Shown: positions 24,963 through 34,875, counted from the first letter of the stretch. The stretch: 64,000 nt of DNA from Polycyclovorans algicola TG408 (GCF_000711245.1 NZ_JOMH01000001.1:1110830-1174829), one strand, 5' to 3'. Translations and numbers: made by a program. Notes: a model not told the origin generated them from the letters alone.

Positions 24963-27048
24963 CAAGCCCAAAAAGGCGCCGCTGCCCCCGCCGGGGCTGG
25001 ACACGCCGGTGACGTTTCTCAAGGGCTGTGGCCCGTTCCTGGCGCAGCGCCTTGCGGTGCTGGGCCTGACGCAGGTCGGTGACCTGTTGTTCCATCTGCC
25101 GACCCGGTACGAAGACCGGCGACAGGTGGTGCGATTGGGCGACTGGCTGGACGGCACGGAGGCGCTGTTTCGGGGGCGCATCACCGCTGCCGAAATGCGC
25201 CTGGCGCCGCGCCGCAGCCTGAAGCTGGTGGTCGAAGACGCCAGCGGCGCCGCGGTGCTGCGGATGTTCCAGTTTCATCAGCAGCAGCAACAGGCGCTGC
25301 AACGCGGGCGCTGGGTGCAGGGCTTCGGCGTGGGGCGTGTCACCCGCGACGGCCTGAGTTTCGCCCATCCCGAATGGGAGGTCGCCGACACGCCCGATGC
25401 GCTGGTCGTCCCCGACACCCTGACGCCGATCTACCCGGCGACCCAGGGGCTGACGCAAGCTCGACTGCGCAGCCTCATCGACGCCGCGCTGGCTTTGGCC
25501 GCCAAAACGCCGGGCTTCCTGCGCGCGGTGCCTGGCTTGTCTGCGCCGGACACGCTGACCGCGTTGCAGGCTTTGCACCGTCCGGCCGAGGCGCAGGCTG
25601 CCGAAGTCCTGGCGCAGCGCGCACACCCTGCGCAGCGGCGGCTCATCGACGAAGAATTGCTGGCCCACCAGATCAGCCTGCGCTGGGTGCGCCAGCAGTT
25701 GCAGCGCCGCCCGGCGCTGGTGGTCGCGGACTTTGCCGGCGCGCAGCAGGCACTGTTGGCGCGACTGCCGTTTTCACTGACCGGCGCCCAGCAGCGGGTG
25801 CTGGGGGATATTGCCGCCGACCTTGCCCAGCCGCGCCCCATGTTGCGGCTGGTGCAGGGGGATGTCGGCTCCGGCAAGACACTGGTCGCCGCCGCCGCCA
25901 TGGTGGCGATGGTGCGGGCCGGTTTTCAGGCCGCGCTGATGGCGCCCACCGAGCTGTTGGCCGAGCAGCACCTGATCAACTTTCGGCAGTGGCTGACGCC
26001 GCTGGGTATCGAGGTGCGGCTGCTCTCGGGCCGGCTGCGCAAGCCCGAGCGTGACGCCACGCAGGCGGCCCTGCTGGACGGTAGCGTCGGCGTCACCATC
26101 GGCACGCATGCCTTGTTTCAGGACAGCGTGCGCTTCCTGCGGCTGGGGTTGATCGTCGTCGACGAGCAGCATCGCTTTGGCGTGCAGCAACGTCTGAGCC
26201 TGCGTGACAAGGGACCGGAAGGGCAGGCCACGCACCAGCTGATCATGAGCGCCACGCCCATTCCACGCACTCTGGCGCAGAGTCTGTATGCCGATCTTGA
26301 CATCAGCACCATCGACGAGCTGCCGCCCGGGCGCACCCCGGTGAAAACCGTGGCCATCGTCAATACCCGCCGAGAAGACGTGCTGGCGCGCATCGGCGAA
26401 GTCTGTGCGGCAGGTCGCCAGGCCTACTGGGTGTGCACCCTGGTCGAGGTGTCGGAACAGCTCAGCGCCCAGGCCGCCGAAGAAACGGCAGCGCTGCTGC
26501 GCGAAGAGCTGCCACACCTGCGTGTGGGGCTGGTGCATGGCCGCATGAAAGCCGACGACAAGGACGCGCAGATGCGCGCCTTCAAGGACGGACGCACCCA
26601 GTTGCTGGTCGCCACGACGGTCATCGAAGTGGGTGTCGACGTGCCCAACGCTTCGATCATGATCATTGAAAACCCCGAGCGGCTGGGTCTTTCGCAGCTC
26701 CATCAGTTGCGCGGTCGGGTGGGGCGCGGCGCGGTCGAAAGCCAATGCGTGCTGCTGTATCAGGCGCCCTTGTCAGAGTCCGCCCAGGCGCGGCTGACGG
26801 CGCTGCGCAACAGCAACGACGGCTTCGTCATTGCCCAGACCGACCTTGACCTGCGCGGCCCCGGCGAGCTGCTGGGGCGTCGCCAGACGGGCGTGGTGGG
26901 CATGAAGATTGCCGATCCGGTGCGTGATGCCGAACGCATTCCGCCCTTGCAGGCCCTGGCGGACCGTTTGCTCGACACCCAGCCGGCGATGGCGCGCGGC
27001 CTGATCCGCCGCTGGGTGGGCGACTTCGAGCGCTACGGCGAGGTGTAA
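24955..27048 (+). CDS. recG: ATP-dependent DNA helicase RecG
   Basis: A 697-residue branch-migration helicase that remodels stalled replication forks and Holliday junctions. An N-terminal wedge/OB domain ([30 protein letters not shown]) precedes superfamily 2 motifs: Walker [12 protein letters not shown], Ia [15 protein letters not shown] in [37 protein letters not shown] and [11 protein letters not shown]. The GTG at 24955 overlaps ridA by eight bases and gives the normal length. Confidence 0.96.
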   Translation: MADKPKKAPLPPPGLDTPVTFLKGCGPFLAQRLAVLGLTQVGDLLFHLPTRYEDRRQVVRLGDWLDGTEALFRGRITAAEMRLAPRRSLKLVVEDASGAAVLRMFQFHQQQQQALQRGRWVQGFGVGRVTRDGLSFAHPEWEVADTPDALVVPDTLTPIYPATQGLTQARLRSLIDAALALAAKTPGFLRAVPGLSAPDTLTALQALHRPAEAQAAEVLAQRAHPAQRRLIDEELLAHQISLRWVRQQLQRRPALVVADFAGAQQALLARLPFSLTGAQQRVLGDIAADLAQPRPMLRLVQGDVGSGKTLVAAAAMVAMVRAGFQAALMAPTELLAEQHLINFRQWLTPLGIEVRLLSGRLRKPERDATQAALLDGSVGVTIGTHALFQDSVRFLRLGLIVVDEQHRFGVQQRLSLRDKGPEGQATHQLIMSATPIPRTLAQSLYADLDISTIDELPPGRTPVKTVAIVNTRREDVLARIGEVCAAGRQAYWVCTLVEVSEQLSAQAAEETAALLREELPHLRVGLVHGRMKADDKDAQMRAFKDGRTQLLVATTVIEVGVDVPNASIMIIENPERLGLSQLHQLRGRVGRGAVESQCVLLYQAPLSESAQARLTALRNSNDGFVIAQTDLDLRGPGELLGRRQTGVVGMKIADPVRDAERIPPLQALADRLLDTQPAMARGLIRRWVGDFERYGEV

Positions 27049-27053
27049 GCCGG

Positions 27054-27953
27054 GTGGACGCGCCGACCACCATCACCCTGAACCCGGTGGCGCTGCTGGC
27101 GCTCAAGGTTGCGTTGGGCATGATTGTCGCGGCGGTGGCGTTGAACCTGGACCGCGCACATGTGGCTGTGCTGCGCCGGGCGCCGCGCGCGCTGCTGGCC
27201 GGGCTGCTCAGCCAGTGGCTGGTGTTGCCGGGTCTGACCGTGGCGCTGATTCTGCTCTGGTCACCGCCGCCAGGCATCGCACTGGGGCTGCTGCTGGTCG
27301 CCGCCTGCCCAGGCGGCAATGCGTCGAATTACTTTTGTCTGGTGGCGCGCGCCAACCCGGCGCTGTCGATCACCCTGACCACCGTTTCGACGTTGCTCAC
27401 GCCGCTGACGCTGCCACTGCTGTTTGCTGCCGGGACGGCGATCGTCGGGCTTTCAGCAACCGCGACTGCGCCCAAAGTGGCGGTTTTGCCGCTGCTGATG
27501 GAGCTGCTGCTGATCATCGTGCTGCCCTTGGGCTTGGCGTTGTTGCTGCGGCGCCAAACACCGGCGCTGGCGGACCGAGTCCGCACGCCGCTGCGCCGTT
27601 TCGCGGCCTTGATTCTGCTCGGTATCGTCATTGCGGGGCTGATGCAGGCGCCGGTACGACAGGTCGACACCATGGGCTTGTGGGCGCTGGTGGCGCTGCA
27701 CAATGCCCTTGCGCTGGCGGCCGGGTACACGGTGGGCGCGCTCGCACGGTTGCAGGAGGCCGAGCGGCGCACCCTGGCCTTTGAAACCGGACTGCAGAAC
27801 GCTGGCTTGGGGCTGGTGATCATCCTCACGCATTTGGGCGGCGTGTTTGAAATGGCGCTGGTTGCTGCCATCTGGGGGTTGTGGCACCTGGTTTCCGGGG
27901 CCGGGTTGGCATTGCTATGGTCGCGGTTCCCGCCCGCTGAACGGAGGCTCTGA
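27054..27953 (+). CDS. Bile acid:sodium symporter (BASS/SBF) family transporter
   Basis: A 299-residue inner-membrane protein with about nine or ten hydrophobic segments. Family motifs are AACPGGNASNYFCLVARAN, with the substrate-binding GGNAS crossover, and ETGLQNAGLGLVI in the second repeat. BASS members move organic anions with Na+; in bacteria they are seldom specific for bile acids. A GTG start lies five bases after recG, and the dioxygenase gene overlaps its stop, so transporter and dioxygenase are coupled and may handle one substrate. Confidence 0.85.
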   Translation: MDAPTTITLNPVALLALKVALGMIVAAVALNLDRAHVAVLRRAPRALLAGLLSQWLVLPGLTVALILLWSPPPGIALGLLLVAACPGGNASNYFCLVARANPALSITLTTVSTLLTPLTLPLLFAAGTAIVGLSATATAPKVAVLPLLMELLLIIVLPLGLALLLRRQTPALADRVRTPLRRFAALILLGIVIAGLMQAPVRQVDTMGLWALVALHNALALAAGYTVGALARLQEAERRTLAFETGLQNAGLGLVIILTHLGGVFEMALVAAIWGLWHLVSGAGLALLWSRFPPAERRL

Positions 27954-29002
27954 TGTCGCTCACCGCAAGCCCGCTGCCCGCCGCACGAGACGGCCTGCCG
28001 CAACTGATCGAGCCAGCGCCGGCGGGCCTGCCGGGGTTGGACGCGCTGCTGATCGCACTGCGCGCGGGCGCTGACGATGTACAGGAACGGTTGCGTCGCC
28101 ACGGCGCGCTGCTGATGCGCGGGTTCCCGGTCAACACGCCCGCCGACTTCGAGCGCGTGGCCCGCGCCATCGACGACGACCTGAAGAACGAATACCTCGG
28201 CACCAGCCCGCGTGATGCGGTGACCGACTACGTGTTCTCAGCCAGTGAACTGCCGGGGTTCTACCCCATTCCGCAGCACTGCGAGATGACCTTCACGCGC
28301 ACCCCGCCGCGACGCATCTTCTTCTGGTGTGACATTGAACCGGCCGTCGGCAGCGGCGAGACGCCACTGGTGGACTTCCGCAAGGTTTGGCGCGACCTGC
28401 CGGAGCCGGTGCGCGCGCGATTCGCCACCCGTGGCCTGCGCATGATCCGCAATTACGCCGGCCCCGGAACGCAGAAGCAGGACCTGTGGCAGCTCAAGCG
28501 CTGGGACGAAATGTTTCAGACCACCGACCGTGCCGAGGTCGAGCACATTGCCGCGCGAGAAGGCTTCGAGGCGGTGTGGAAGGCCAGTGACCGGCTGGCA
28601 TTGGTCAGCACCCACGACGCCATGCGGCCGCACCCCGAAACCGGCGAGCCAGTGTGGTTCAACCACGCGCAGGTGTTTCATCTGTCGACCGGGCCGGCCG
28701 AGCTCAAGCGCATCTTTCGCTATCGGCCGTCGCTGCGTGGCTTGTTTTGGTGGTTGGCGGCCGAAGTGCTGACGGCGCGCAAGCGGCGCGTGGCCTCAGA
28801 CGATCAGGCGATGCATTGCACCTGGCGCGATGGTTCAGAGATTGACCGTGCCGACCTGGACGCGGTGCGCGATGCCATCTGGCGAAACCTCGTGGTTATT
28901 CCGTGGCGGAAAGGCGACGTCGTGGCCATCGACAACCACGCCGTTGGTCACGGCCGCTTGCCGTATCGCGGTCCAAGACGGGTGTCGGTGTGCTGGGCCT
29001 GA
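27953..29002 (+). CDS. TauD/TfdA-family Fe(II)/2-oxoglutarate dioxygenase
   Basis: A 349-residue dioxygenase of the TauD/SyrP-like group. The iron-binding facial triad can be placed at the H-x-E of PQHCEMTF and the distal His of NHAVGHGRLPYRGPRR, whose last Arg would bind 2-oxoglutarate. GALLMRGFPV near residue 50 is the typical N-terminal strand. Members hydroxylate sulfonates, amino acids or lipids; the substrate is not evident. Translation is coupled to the BASS transporter (TGATG overlap). Confidence 0.85.
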   Translation: MSLTASPLPAARDGLPQLIEPAPAGLPGLDALLIALRAGADDVQERLRRHGALLMRGFPVNTPADFERVARAIDDDLKNEYLGTSPRDAVTDYVFSASELPGFYPIPQHCEMTFTRTPPRRIFFWCDIEPAVGSGETPLVDFRKVWRDLPEPVRARFATRGLRMIRNYAGPGTQKQDLWQLKRWDEMFQTTDRAEVEHIAAREGFEAVWKASDRLALVSTHDAMRPHPETGEPVWFNHAQVFHLSTGPAELKRIFRYRPSLRGLFWWLAAEVLTARKRRVASDDQAMHCTWRDGSEIDRADLDAVRDAIWRNLVVIPWRKGDVVAIDNHAVGHGRLPYRGPRRVSVCWA

Positions 29003-29073
29003 TGACGTCAGAGGTTATTGCCGGGCGCTGACGGCGACCGGAGACTGCGTGCTCGCCACCCGAAGATCCCCCG

Positions 29074-29469
29074 ATGCGCCACGCCCTGTTTCTGTTCGGC
29101 TTCGCCCTGCTGGCCAGCCACGAAATCGACGCCGCGCTTGCGGCCGAATGGCGGCTGCTCTACGGACTGCGCGGATTGGATGAGCCTGTGGCGGCGCGTG
29201 CATTCACCCTTGCGCATGTGCCGCTGTTCGTGGCCCTGCTCTGGCTGCTGTTCCATCCCCAGTTTGCCGTCAGGATCTGGAGCCGGCGCGTCTTCATGGC
29301 CTTTCTGGTTGTCCATGCCGGCCTGCACGCGCGGCTGTCCGGGCACGTGGACTATGGCTTTGCCGGCTGGGATTCCAACCTGCTGATTTTTGGCGCCGGG
29401 GTGGCCGGACTGGTCTATCTCGTGTCAGACGGCTGGCTCAGCCCGCCAGCGCCTTCTTCACAAAGTTAG
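29074..29469 (+). CDS. Small membrane protein (DUF6713-like)
   Basis: A 131-residue protein with four hydrophobic segments. FALLASHEIDAALAAEWRLLYGLRGL and FTLAHVPLFVALLWLL resemble a small uncharacterised membrane family (DUF6713); I base this on memory of the motif SHE-D-EWRL. Its last 32 bases overlap the 3' end of the converging speE gene. Function unknown. Confidence 0.65.
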   Translation: MRHALFLFGFALLASHEIDAALAAEWRLLYGLRGLDEPVAARAFTLAHVPLFVALLWLLFHPQFAVRIWSRRVFMAFLVVHAGLHARLSGHVDYGFAGWDSNLLIFGAGVAGLVYLVSDGWLSPPAPSSQS

Positions 29470-30283
29470 GCAGCGCGAAACAGGCGCGGTGCATGTCGCG
29501 GTTGTAGTACTGCGTGTCCAGCGATTCGGCATGCTCCAGGCGTTCAATCAGGCCGCCCGCTTTTTTCAGCGCAATCGAGCCGCTCCACCAGCCGCTGGGG
29601 TAGATGACTTGGGGGAAGTGCAGCAGCGTGGTTTCGGCGAATCCGGCTTCCTTCATCGCGGCGTGCATGTCTTGGATCAGCGTCAGGTGCAACAAGGGCG
29701 ATTCGGATTGCTGCACCAGCATGCCGTCCGGCTTCAGTGCCTTAATGCAGTCGCGGTAGAACTTGAGCCCGAACAGGCCTTCGGCGGGGCCGACCGGGTC
29801 GGTGGAGTCGATGATGATGACGTCCACTGAGCCGGGGGCAACGTCCTTCATCCACTGGATACCGTCGCCAAAAAACAGCGTGGCGCGCGGGTCATCGTTC
29901 TTGTCGCAGAGTTCGGGGAAGTACTGCTCCGACAGCCGGGTGACGCGCTCGTCGATCTCGACTTGCGTGGCCGATTTCACTTCCGTGTGCTTCAGCACTT
30001 CGCGCAAGGTGCCGCAGTCGCCGCCGCCGACGATCACCACGGTTTCGGGGTAGGGATGAGAGTTGAGCGCCGGGTGGCTCATCATCTCGTGATAGAGAAA
30101 GTTGTCGCGGGTCGAGACCATGGTGCAGCCGTCGATGGTCATCAGGTAACCGAAGGTCTCGGTTTTGAAGATTTCGATCTTTTGGTACGGCGTCTGCTCT
30201 TCGTGCACCCGCTCGCCTTTCAGGGCAAAGGCGGTGCCGGTGGCGTCCATGGCTTCGGAAACCCAGGTGTTGTCGAGCGACAT
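29438..30283 (-). CDS. speE: Spermidine synthase (polyamine aminopropyltransferase)
   Basis: A 281-residue cytoplasmic enzyme that transfers the aminopropyl group of decarboxylated S-adenosylmethionine to putrescine. The Rossmann motif VVIVGGGDCGTLREVLKH, the acidic EIDERVTRLSEQYFP and the catalytic loop IIDSTDPVGPAEGLF are clear, as is the N-terminal YQKIEIFKTETFGY. It is divergent from speA, so putrescine formation and its conversion to spermidine share one control region of 54 bases. AdoMet decarboxylase is not in the window. Confidence 0.96.
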   Translation of the reverse strand: MSLDNTWVSEAMDATGTAFALKGERVHEEQTPYQKIEIFKTETFGYLMTIDGCTMVSTRDNFLYHEMMSHPALNSHPYPETVVIVGGGDCGTLREVLKHTEVKSATQVEIDERVTRLSEQYFPELCDKNDDPRATLFFGDGIQWMKDVAPGSVDVIIIDSTDPVGPAEGLFGLKFYRDCIKALKPDGMLVQQSESPLLHLTLIQDMHAAMKEAGFAETTLLHFPQVIYPSGWWSGSIALKKAGGLIERLEHAESLDTQYYNRDMHRACFALPNFVKKALAG

Positions 30284-30337
30284 CTCACATCCCCGTAAAA
30301 TAAGGGCGCGAGTATATCGGCTCGTCTTTTTTCATAA
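30284..30337. promoter_or_regulatory. Divergent speE/speA control region
   Basis: The gap of 54 bases must hold both promoters unless they lie inside the genes. On the minus strand TATACT (30316-30311) is a good -10 for speE with transcription starting near 30304, and GGGGAT just before the start could be its ribosome site. No convincing -35 is visible at 17 bases, so an activator may be needed. Confidence 0.4.
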
Positions 30338-32245
30338 GTGACTGCCCACGTGACCACCCCCGGCTGGACCCCCGCTGACGCTGCCGCGCGTTACAACCTC
30401 GACCATTGGGGCGACGGTTACTTTGGTGTGGGCGCCGAGGGCCATGTGCAGGTGCGTCCGTTCCGCGACCGCTCGGCCACCACCATTGACCTGTACCGGC
30501 TGGCCCAGCAGTTGCCGAAGGAAGGGCTGGATCTGCCCGTGCTGGTGCGCTTCACCGACATTCTGCGCGACCGGGTGGACATGCTCTGCGACGCCTTCGC
30601 GGGCGTGATCGCCGACTACGGCTACGGCGGGCAGTACACAGCGGTGTATCCGATCAAGGTCAACCAGCAGGAGTCGGTGGTCGAGGCCATCGTCGAACAC
30701 GGCGGCGCGCGGGTGGGCATTGAGGCGGGCTCCAAGCCTGAACTCGCCGCCGTGCTCGGCCTGGCGCCGCCCGGCAGCATCATCGTCTGCAACGGCTACA
30801 AAGACCGCGCCTACATCCGCCGCGCGCTGATCGGCAGCAAGCTGGGGCACCGCGTGTACATCGTGGTCGAAAAGCTCAGCGAACTGCCGCTGGTGCTCGA
30901 AGAAAGTCAGCGCTTGGACGTGACGCCGATGATCGGCCTGCGCGTGCGGCTTGCGGCCAGCAGCGAATCCACCCAGCAGAACACCGGCGGCGAGAAGGCC
31001 AAGTTCGGCCTCGCCACGCCGCAGATCCTCGAAGCGGTCGAGCTGCTGCGCGCCGCCGGTCGGCTGGACGTGGTGAAGATGATTCACTTTCACCTGGGTT
31101 CGCAGGTGGCCAACGTGGCCGACATTGCCCGCGGTTTGCGCGAGGCGGCGCGCTTTTACGTGGAACTGAAACGCCTCGGTGCGCCGGTGGAAGTGCTCGA
31201 CGTCGGCGGCGGCCTCGGTGTGGATTACGAAGGCACGCGCTCGCGCAGCTACTGCTCGATGAACTACTCGGTGCGCGAGTACGCGCGCACCATCGTCCGC
31301 ACCGTGCAGGCGGTCTGTGAAGAAGCCGGGCTGCCGGCGCCAGACCTGATCAGCGAATCCGGCCGTGCGCTCACCGCGCACCACGCGGTGTTGATTGCCG
31401 ACGTGGTCGATGCCGAAGTGCTGGGCGATGCCGCCTTGCCGCCGCTGGCCGTGGACGCGCCGCAGGTACTGGTCGAGTTTCAGGATCTGCTCGGTGAGCT
31501 CACCGAGCGCGGCCCGCTGGAGAGCCTGTATGAGTCGAACACCCTGCTCAGCGAGGCCCACGCGCTGTACACCGACGGGCGCATTTCACTCGCTGACCGC
31601 GCCTGGGCTGAGCGGGCGCAAGTGGCCGTGGCGCGGGCGCTGATGCCGCAGCTCGACCCCGGCATTCGTGCCCACCGCGAAGCGCTGGAGAAACTCCAGG
31701 AGCGGCTCAGCGCGCAGTACTTCTGCAACTTTTCGGTGTTCCAGAGCGTGCCCGACGCCTGGGCGATTGATCAGGTGTTTCCCATCCTGCCCATCCACCG
31801 GCTCGACGAACCGCCGACCCAGCGCACCCGCCTGTGCGATCTGACCTGCGACTCCGACGGGCGACTCGACGCCTACGTGGACCGTGAAGGCGTGATGCCC
31901 ACCCTGGCGCTGCACCCGCTGCGCAGCGGCGAGCGCTACCTGCTGGGCTTCTTCATGGTCGGCGCCTACCAGGAGATCCTCGGCGACATGCACAACCTGT
32001 TTGGCGACACCAACGCCGTCAACGTGGTGCTCGACGCCGCCGCGCCACAGGGCTGGAAGCTGGAAGGCGCCGAACACGGCGACCGCACCGATGAACTGCT
32101 GCGCTACGTGCACCTGGCGCCCGAACAGCTGGCGCAGAGCTATCGCCGCAAATTCGCCGCCAGCGACATCCCCGTCGGCCAGCGCGCCAGCCTGCTGGCC
32201 GAGCTGGAAGCCGGTTTGAGCGGCTACACCTATCTGTCGGAGTAG
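30338..32245 (+). CDS. speA: Biosynthetic arginine decarboxylase
   Basis: A 635-residue PLP enzyme that makes agmatine from arginine, the first step of putrescine synthesis by the agmatine route. The PLP lysine is in VYPIKVNQQESVVEA; KFGLATPQILEAVELL, HFHLGSQVANV, DVGGGLGVDYEG and SESGRALTAHHAVL are typical. Start is GTG at 30338 (another GTG lies at 30350). Length matches the E. coli enzyme. Agmatine deiminase or agmatinase is not in view. Confidence 0.96.
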   Translation: MTAHVTTPGWTPADAAARYNLDHWGDGYFGVGAEGHVQVRPFRDRSATTIDLYRLAQQLPKEGLDLPVLVRFTDILRDRVDMLCDAFAGVIADYGYGGQYTAVYPIKVNQQESVVEAIVEHGGARVGIEAGSKPELAAVLGLAPPGSIIVCNGYKDRAYIRRALIGSKLGHRVYIVVEKLSELPLVLEESQRLDVTPMIGLRVRLAASSESTQQNTGGEKAKFGLATPQILEAVELLRAAGRLDVVKMIHFHLGSQVANVADIARGLREAARFYVELKRLGAPVEVLDVGGGLGVDYEGTRSRSYCSMNYSVREYARTIVRTVQAVCEEAGLPAPDLISESGRALTAHHAVLIADVVDAEVLGDAALPPLAVDAPQVLVEFQDLLGELTERGPLESLYESNTLLSEAHALYTDGRISLADRAWAERAQVAVARALMPQLDPGIRAHREALEKLQERLSAQYFCNFSVFQSVPDAWAIDQVFPILPIHRLDEPPTQRTRLCDLTCDSDGRLDAYVDREGVMPTLALHPLRSGERYLLGFFMVGAYQEILGDMHNLFGDTNAVNVVLDAAAPQGWKLEGAEHGDRTDELLRYVHLAPEQLAQSYRRKFAASDIPVGQRASLLAELEAGLSGYTYLSE

Positions 32246-32302
32246 CCGGGCGGCGTGCGGTCATTGCTATGATTCACCACATCACTGATGCGGAGAATCA
32301 AA

Positions 32303-32548
32303 ATGCGCACCACCATCGAACTTGATGACCAACTGCACCAGCGGCTGCGGCGGCGCGCTCAGCGTGAAGGGGTTTCGCTGTCACACCTGCTTGGCCGGGT
32401 GGTCGCACAGGCCTCCGAGGTCCCTGCAGCGCAAGCTCCGCCGCAGCGGCGCAGTGGGCGTTTTACGGTGCTTGCGTCTCCGGTTGCAGGAACCCGAACC
32501 ACCACCGAGACGGTTCAGCGGGCAATTGATGACGAAGGCGCGCTGTGA
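32303..32548 (+). CDS. Ribbon-helix-helix antitoxin of a VapBC-type module
   Basis: An 81-residue protein starting MRTTIELDDQLHQRLRRRA, a ribbon-helix-helix DNA-binding N-terminus that normally autorepresses the operon. The C-terminal part (RRSGRFTVLASPVAGTRTT) would wrap the toxin. GGAG precedes the ATG by eight bases. The toxin start overlaps the stop (GTGA), giving tight translational coupling, the hallmark of toxin-antitoxin pairs. Confidence 0.82.
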   Translation: MRTTIELDDQLHQRLRRRAQREGVSLSHLLGRVVAQASEVPAAQAPPQRRSGRFTVLASPVAGTRTTTETVQRAIDDEGAL

Positions 32549-32973
32549 AGGCCAAAGCCGTTTTGCTCGACGTCAATGTTCTGCTGGCACTGGGCTGGGA
32601 TCAGCACGAAGCGCACGAGTCGGTCGTTAAGCGCCTCAGCGGTCGCTCGGCGCCGGTGTGGGCGACGTGCCCGATCTCGCAACTGGGGTTTGTCCGCATC
32701 TCATCGACCCCGGGCGTGTTCAGCTACACGTTGTCGCCCGCGCAGGCACTTGTCGCGTTGTCGCGGCTGTGTGCCGATGAACAGCATCGGTTTGTCGGCG
32801 ACCACCCCAGCCTGCTGGACAGCAACCTTGATGCGCTGAGCGGGCCGCGCCAGACCACCGACGCATACCTGATTGATCTCGCCCGCCACCACAGCCTTGC
32901 GTTGCTGACGCTTGACCAGAGATTGGTCAACGCCTTTCCAGAAGCCCCGGTGGAATGTCTGGTCGCAGCCTGA
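32545..32973 (+). CDS. PIN-domain toxin of a VapBC-type module
   Basis: A 142-residue PIN-fold ribonuclease. The acidic metal site is seen as LLDVNVLLAL (first Asp), Glu near HESVVKRL, TTDAYLIDLA and the late Asp in LALLTLDQRL. Such toxins cut tRNA or rRNA when the antitoxin is lost. It starts with GTG inside the antitoxin stop. Its own stop overlaps the ATG of trhO, so the module is embedded in front of a tRNA-modification gene. Both partners look intact. Confidence 0.85.
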   Translation: MKAKAVLLDVNVLLALGWDQHEAHESVVKRLSGRSAPVWATCPISQLGFVRISSTPGVFSYTLSPAQALVALSRLCADEQHRFVGDHPSLLDSNLDALSGPRQTTDAYLIDLARHHSLALLTLDQRLVNAFPEAPVECLVAA

Positions 32974-33740
32974 TGGCCGACCCCATCCTCAACATCGCCG
33001 CCTACCGCTTCGTCACCTTGACCGATCTGCCGACCTTGCGCGAACAGCTTCGTGACGCCGCCGTCGCGCGTGGCCTCAAAGGCACCGTGCTGCTGGCGAA
33101 CGAAGGCATCAACCTGTCCCTCGCCGGTGACCCCGCCGCCGTGCGCGCGTGGCTGACGGTGCTGACGGCGGACACCCGCTTTGCCGGCATCGAGGTCAAG
33201 GAAAGCGTTTCAGCGGCCCCGCCGTTCCGGCGGCTCAAGGTGAAGATCAAGCGCGAGATCATTCGCATGGACCACCCCACCATTCGCCCCGAAGGTGAAC
33301 GTGCGCCTGCGGTGGACGCGCGCACCCTGGCGCGCTGGCTGGATGCCGGCCACGACGATGCCGGGCGCCCGGTGACGCTACTGGACACCCGCAATGCCTT
33401 CGAGGTGGATCACGGCGCGTTTGAAGGCGCAATTGATTGGCGATTGACCAAGTTCACCGAGTTCCCCCAGCAGCTCACCGGTCACCTGAACGCGCTGCGC
33501 GACACCACAGTGGTCAGTTATTGCACCGGCGGCATTCGCTGCGAAAAAGCCGCGCTGCTGATGCGCGAGCAGGGGCTGGCGCATGTCTACCAACTCGACG
33601 GCGGCATCCTCAAATATTTCGAGGCCGTGGGGCAGGCGCACTATCAAGGTGGCTGCTTCGTGTTCGACGAACGCGCAGTGCTCGACGCCGACCTCAAGCC
33701 CGATTTCAAACCCGGTCCCGCGGGCCACCTGTCCGAGTAG
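32973..33740 (+). CDS. trhO: Rhodanese-type tRNA uridine(34) hydroxylase TrhO
   Basis: A 255-residue protein of the UPF0176/YceA family that forms 5-hydroxyuridine at tRNA position 34 using oxygen. The N-terminal acylphosphatase-like domain has GLKGTVLLANEGINLSLAG; the rhodanese domain has LLDTRNAFEVDHGAF and the active Cys in SYCTGGIRCEKA. The ATG overlaps the PIN toxin stop (TGATG), an unusual coupling of a housekeeping gene to a toxin module. Confidence 0.93.
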   Translation: MADPILNIAAYRFVTLTDLPTLREQLRDAAVARGLKGTVLLANEGINLSLAGDPAAVRAWLTVLTADTRFAGIEVKESVSAAPPFRRLKVKIKREIIRMDHPTIRPEGERAPAVDARTLARWLDAGHDDAGRPVTLLDTRNAFEVDHGAFEGAIDWRLTKFTEFPQQLTGHLNALRDTTVVSYCTGGIRCEKAALLMREQGLAHVYQLDGGILKYFEAVGQAHYQGGCFVFDERAVLDADLKPDFKPGPAGHLSE

Positions 33741-33828
33741 TCGCGGGGCAGTGGGCGAGGGCGATAGCGTGCAGCCACTCTAAAACCCAGCAGTCGCCGA
33801 CGAGCGGTCTGCGACCCGAGGAGCTTCC

Positions 33829-34875
33829 ATGTCGTACCCGTACTACAACCAGGACCTGCACGGCCCGTACGAGACCCACAACATCGGCACGCTGACCTTG
33901 GAAGAAGGCGGCGCGCTGCGGGACTGCCACCTGGCCTATGCCACCTTCGGCAAGCTCAACAAGGCCAAGAGCAATGCGGTGCTGATCACCACCTGGTACT
34001 CCGGCACCAGCAAGATCATGGAGCAGGCGTATGTGGGCGCGGGCCGCGCCCTGGACCCGGCGAAGTACTTCATCATCATCGTCAATCAGATCGGCAATGG
34101 CCTGTCGACCTCGCCGCACAACGCCGCGTATCCGGCCAATGGCGCCGACTTTCCAAAGGTGACGATTGGCGATGACGTGCGCGCCCAGCACCAACTGCTG
34201 ACCGAAAAGTTCGGCATCGAGAGGCTGGCCCTGGTGATGGGCGGCTCAATGGGCGCCCAGCAGACCTACGAGTGGGCGGTGCGCTATCCCGACATGGTCG
34301 AACGCGCCGCGCCCATCGCCGGCACGGCAAAAATCACCGACCACGACGTGCTCTACAACCAGTCGTTGTGTGAGGCCATCACCTCAGACCCGGCTTTCAA
34401 GGGCGGGCGCTATGCCAACGGCACGGATGTGGCTGAAGGCCTGAAGCGCCACGCGCGCATCTGGGGCGTGATGGGCTGGAGCACCGAGTTCTATCAGCAG
34501 CGCCGGTTCGAGGCGCTGGGCATGGTCTCGGCGCAGGATTTCATCGACAGCTTCATGGGCGGCTATTTCGGCCTGATGGACCCGAATGATCTGCTGTGCA
34601 TGGCCTGGAAATGGCGTCATGCCGACGTGACCCGCCACACCGGCGGCGACCTGAAGGCGGCGCTGAAGCGCATCACGGCCAAGACCTTCGTCATGCCCAT
34701 CGACACCGACATGTTCTTCCCGCCCGCCGACTGCAGGCGCGAGCAAAAGCTCATCAAGGGCAGCGAGCTGCGGGTGATCAAGAGTGTCGACGGGCACTTT
34801 GCGCTGCTCGGCGCCGACCCCGGCTATGTGCCGCAGATCGATGGTCATCTGCGTGAACTTCTGGCCAAGCAATAG
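33829..34875 (+). CDS. MetX-like alpha/beta hydrolase (homoserine O-acetyltransferase-like)
   Basis: A 348-residue alpha/beta-hydrolase fold protein related to homoserine O-acyltransferases. The nucleophile elbow is MGGSMGAQQTYEWAVRYP; Asp in PIDTDMFFP and His in SVDGHFALLG complete a triad, and NQIGNGLSTSP is a family strand. The N-terminus and missing homoserine-specific pocket motifs suggest one of the many paralogues that are plain hydrolases rather than true MetX. AGGAG lies before the ATG. No methionine genes are adjacent. Confidence 0.8.
   Translation: MSYPYYNQDLHGPYETHNIGTLTLEEGGALRDCHLAYATFGKLNKAKSNAVLITTWYSGTSKIMEQAYVGAGRALDPAKYFIIIVNQIGNGLSTSPHNAAYPANGADFPKVTIGDDVRAQHQLLTEKFGIERLALVMGGSMGAQQTYEWAVRYPDMVERAAPIAGTAKITDHDVLYNQSLCEAITSDPAFKGGRYANGTDVAEGLKRHARIWGVMGWSTEFYQQRRFEALGMVSAQDFIDSFMGGYFGLMDPNDLLCMAWKWRHADVTRHTGGDLKAALKRITAKTFVMPIDTDMFFPPADCRREQKLIKGSELRVIKSVDGHFALLGADPGYVPQIDGHLRELLAKQ

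Noticed and set aside
33829-34875. Annotation as true homoserine O-acetyltransferase metX
   Set aside because: The fold and triad fit, but many paralogues are plain hydrolases and there is no methionine context, so the specific name is not supported.
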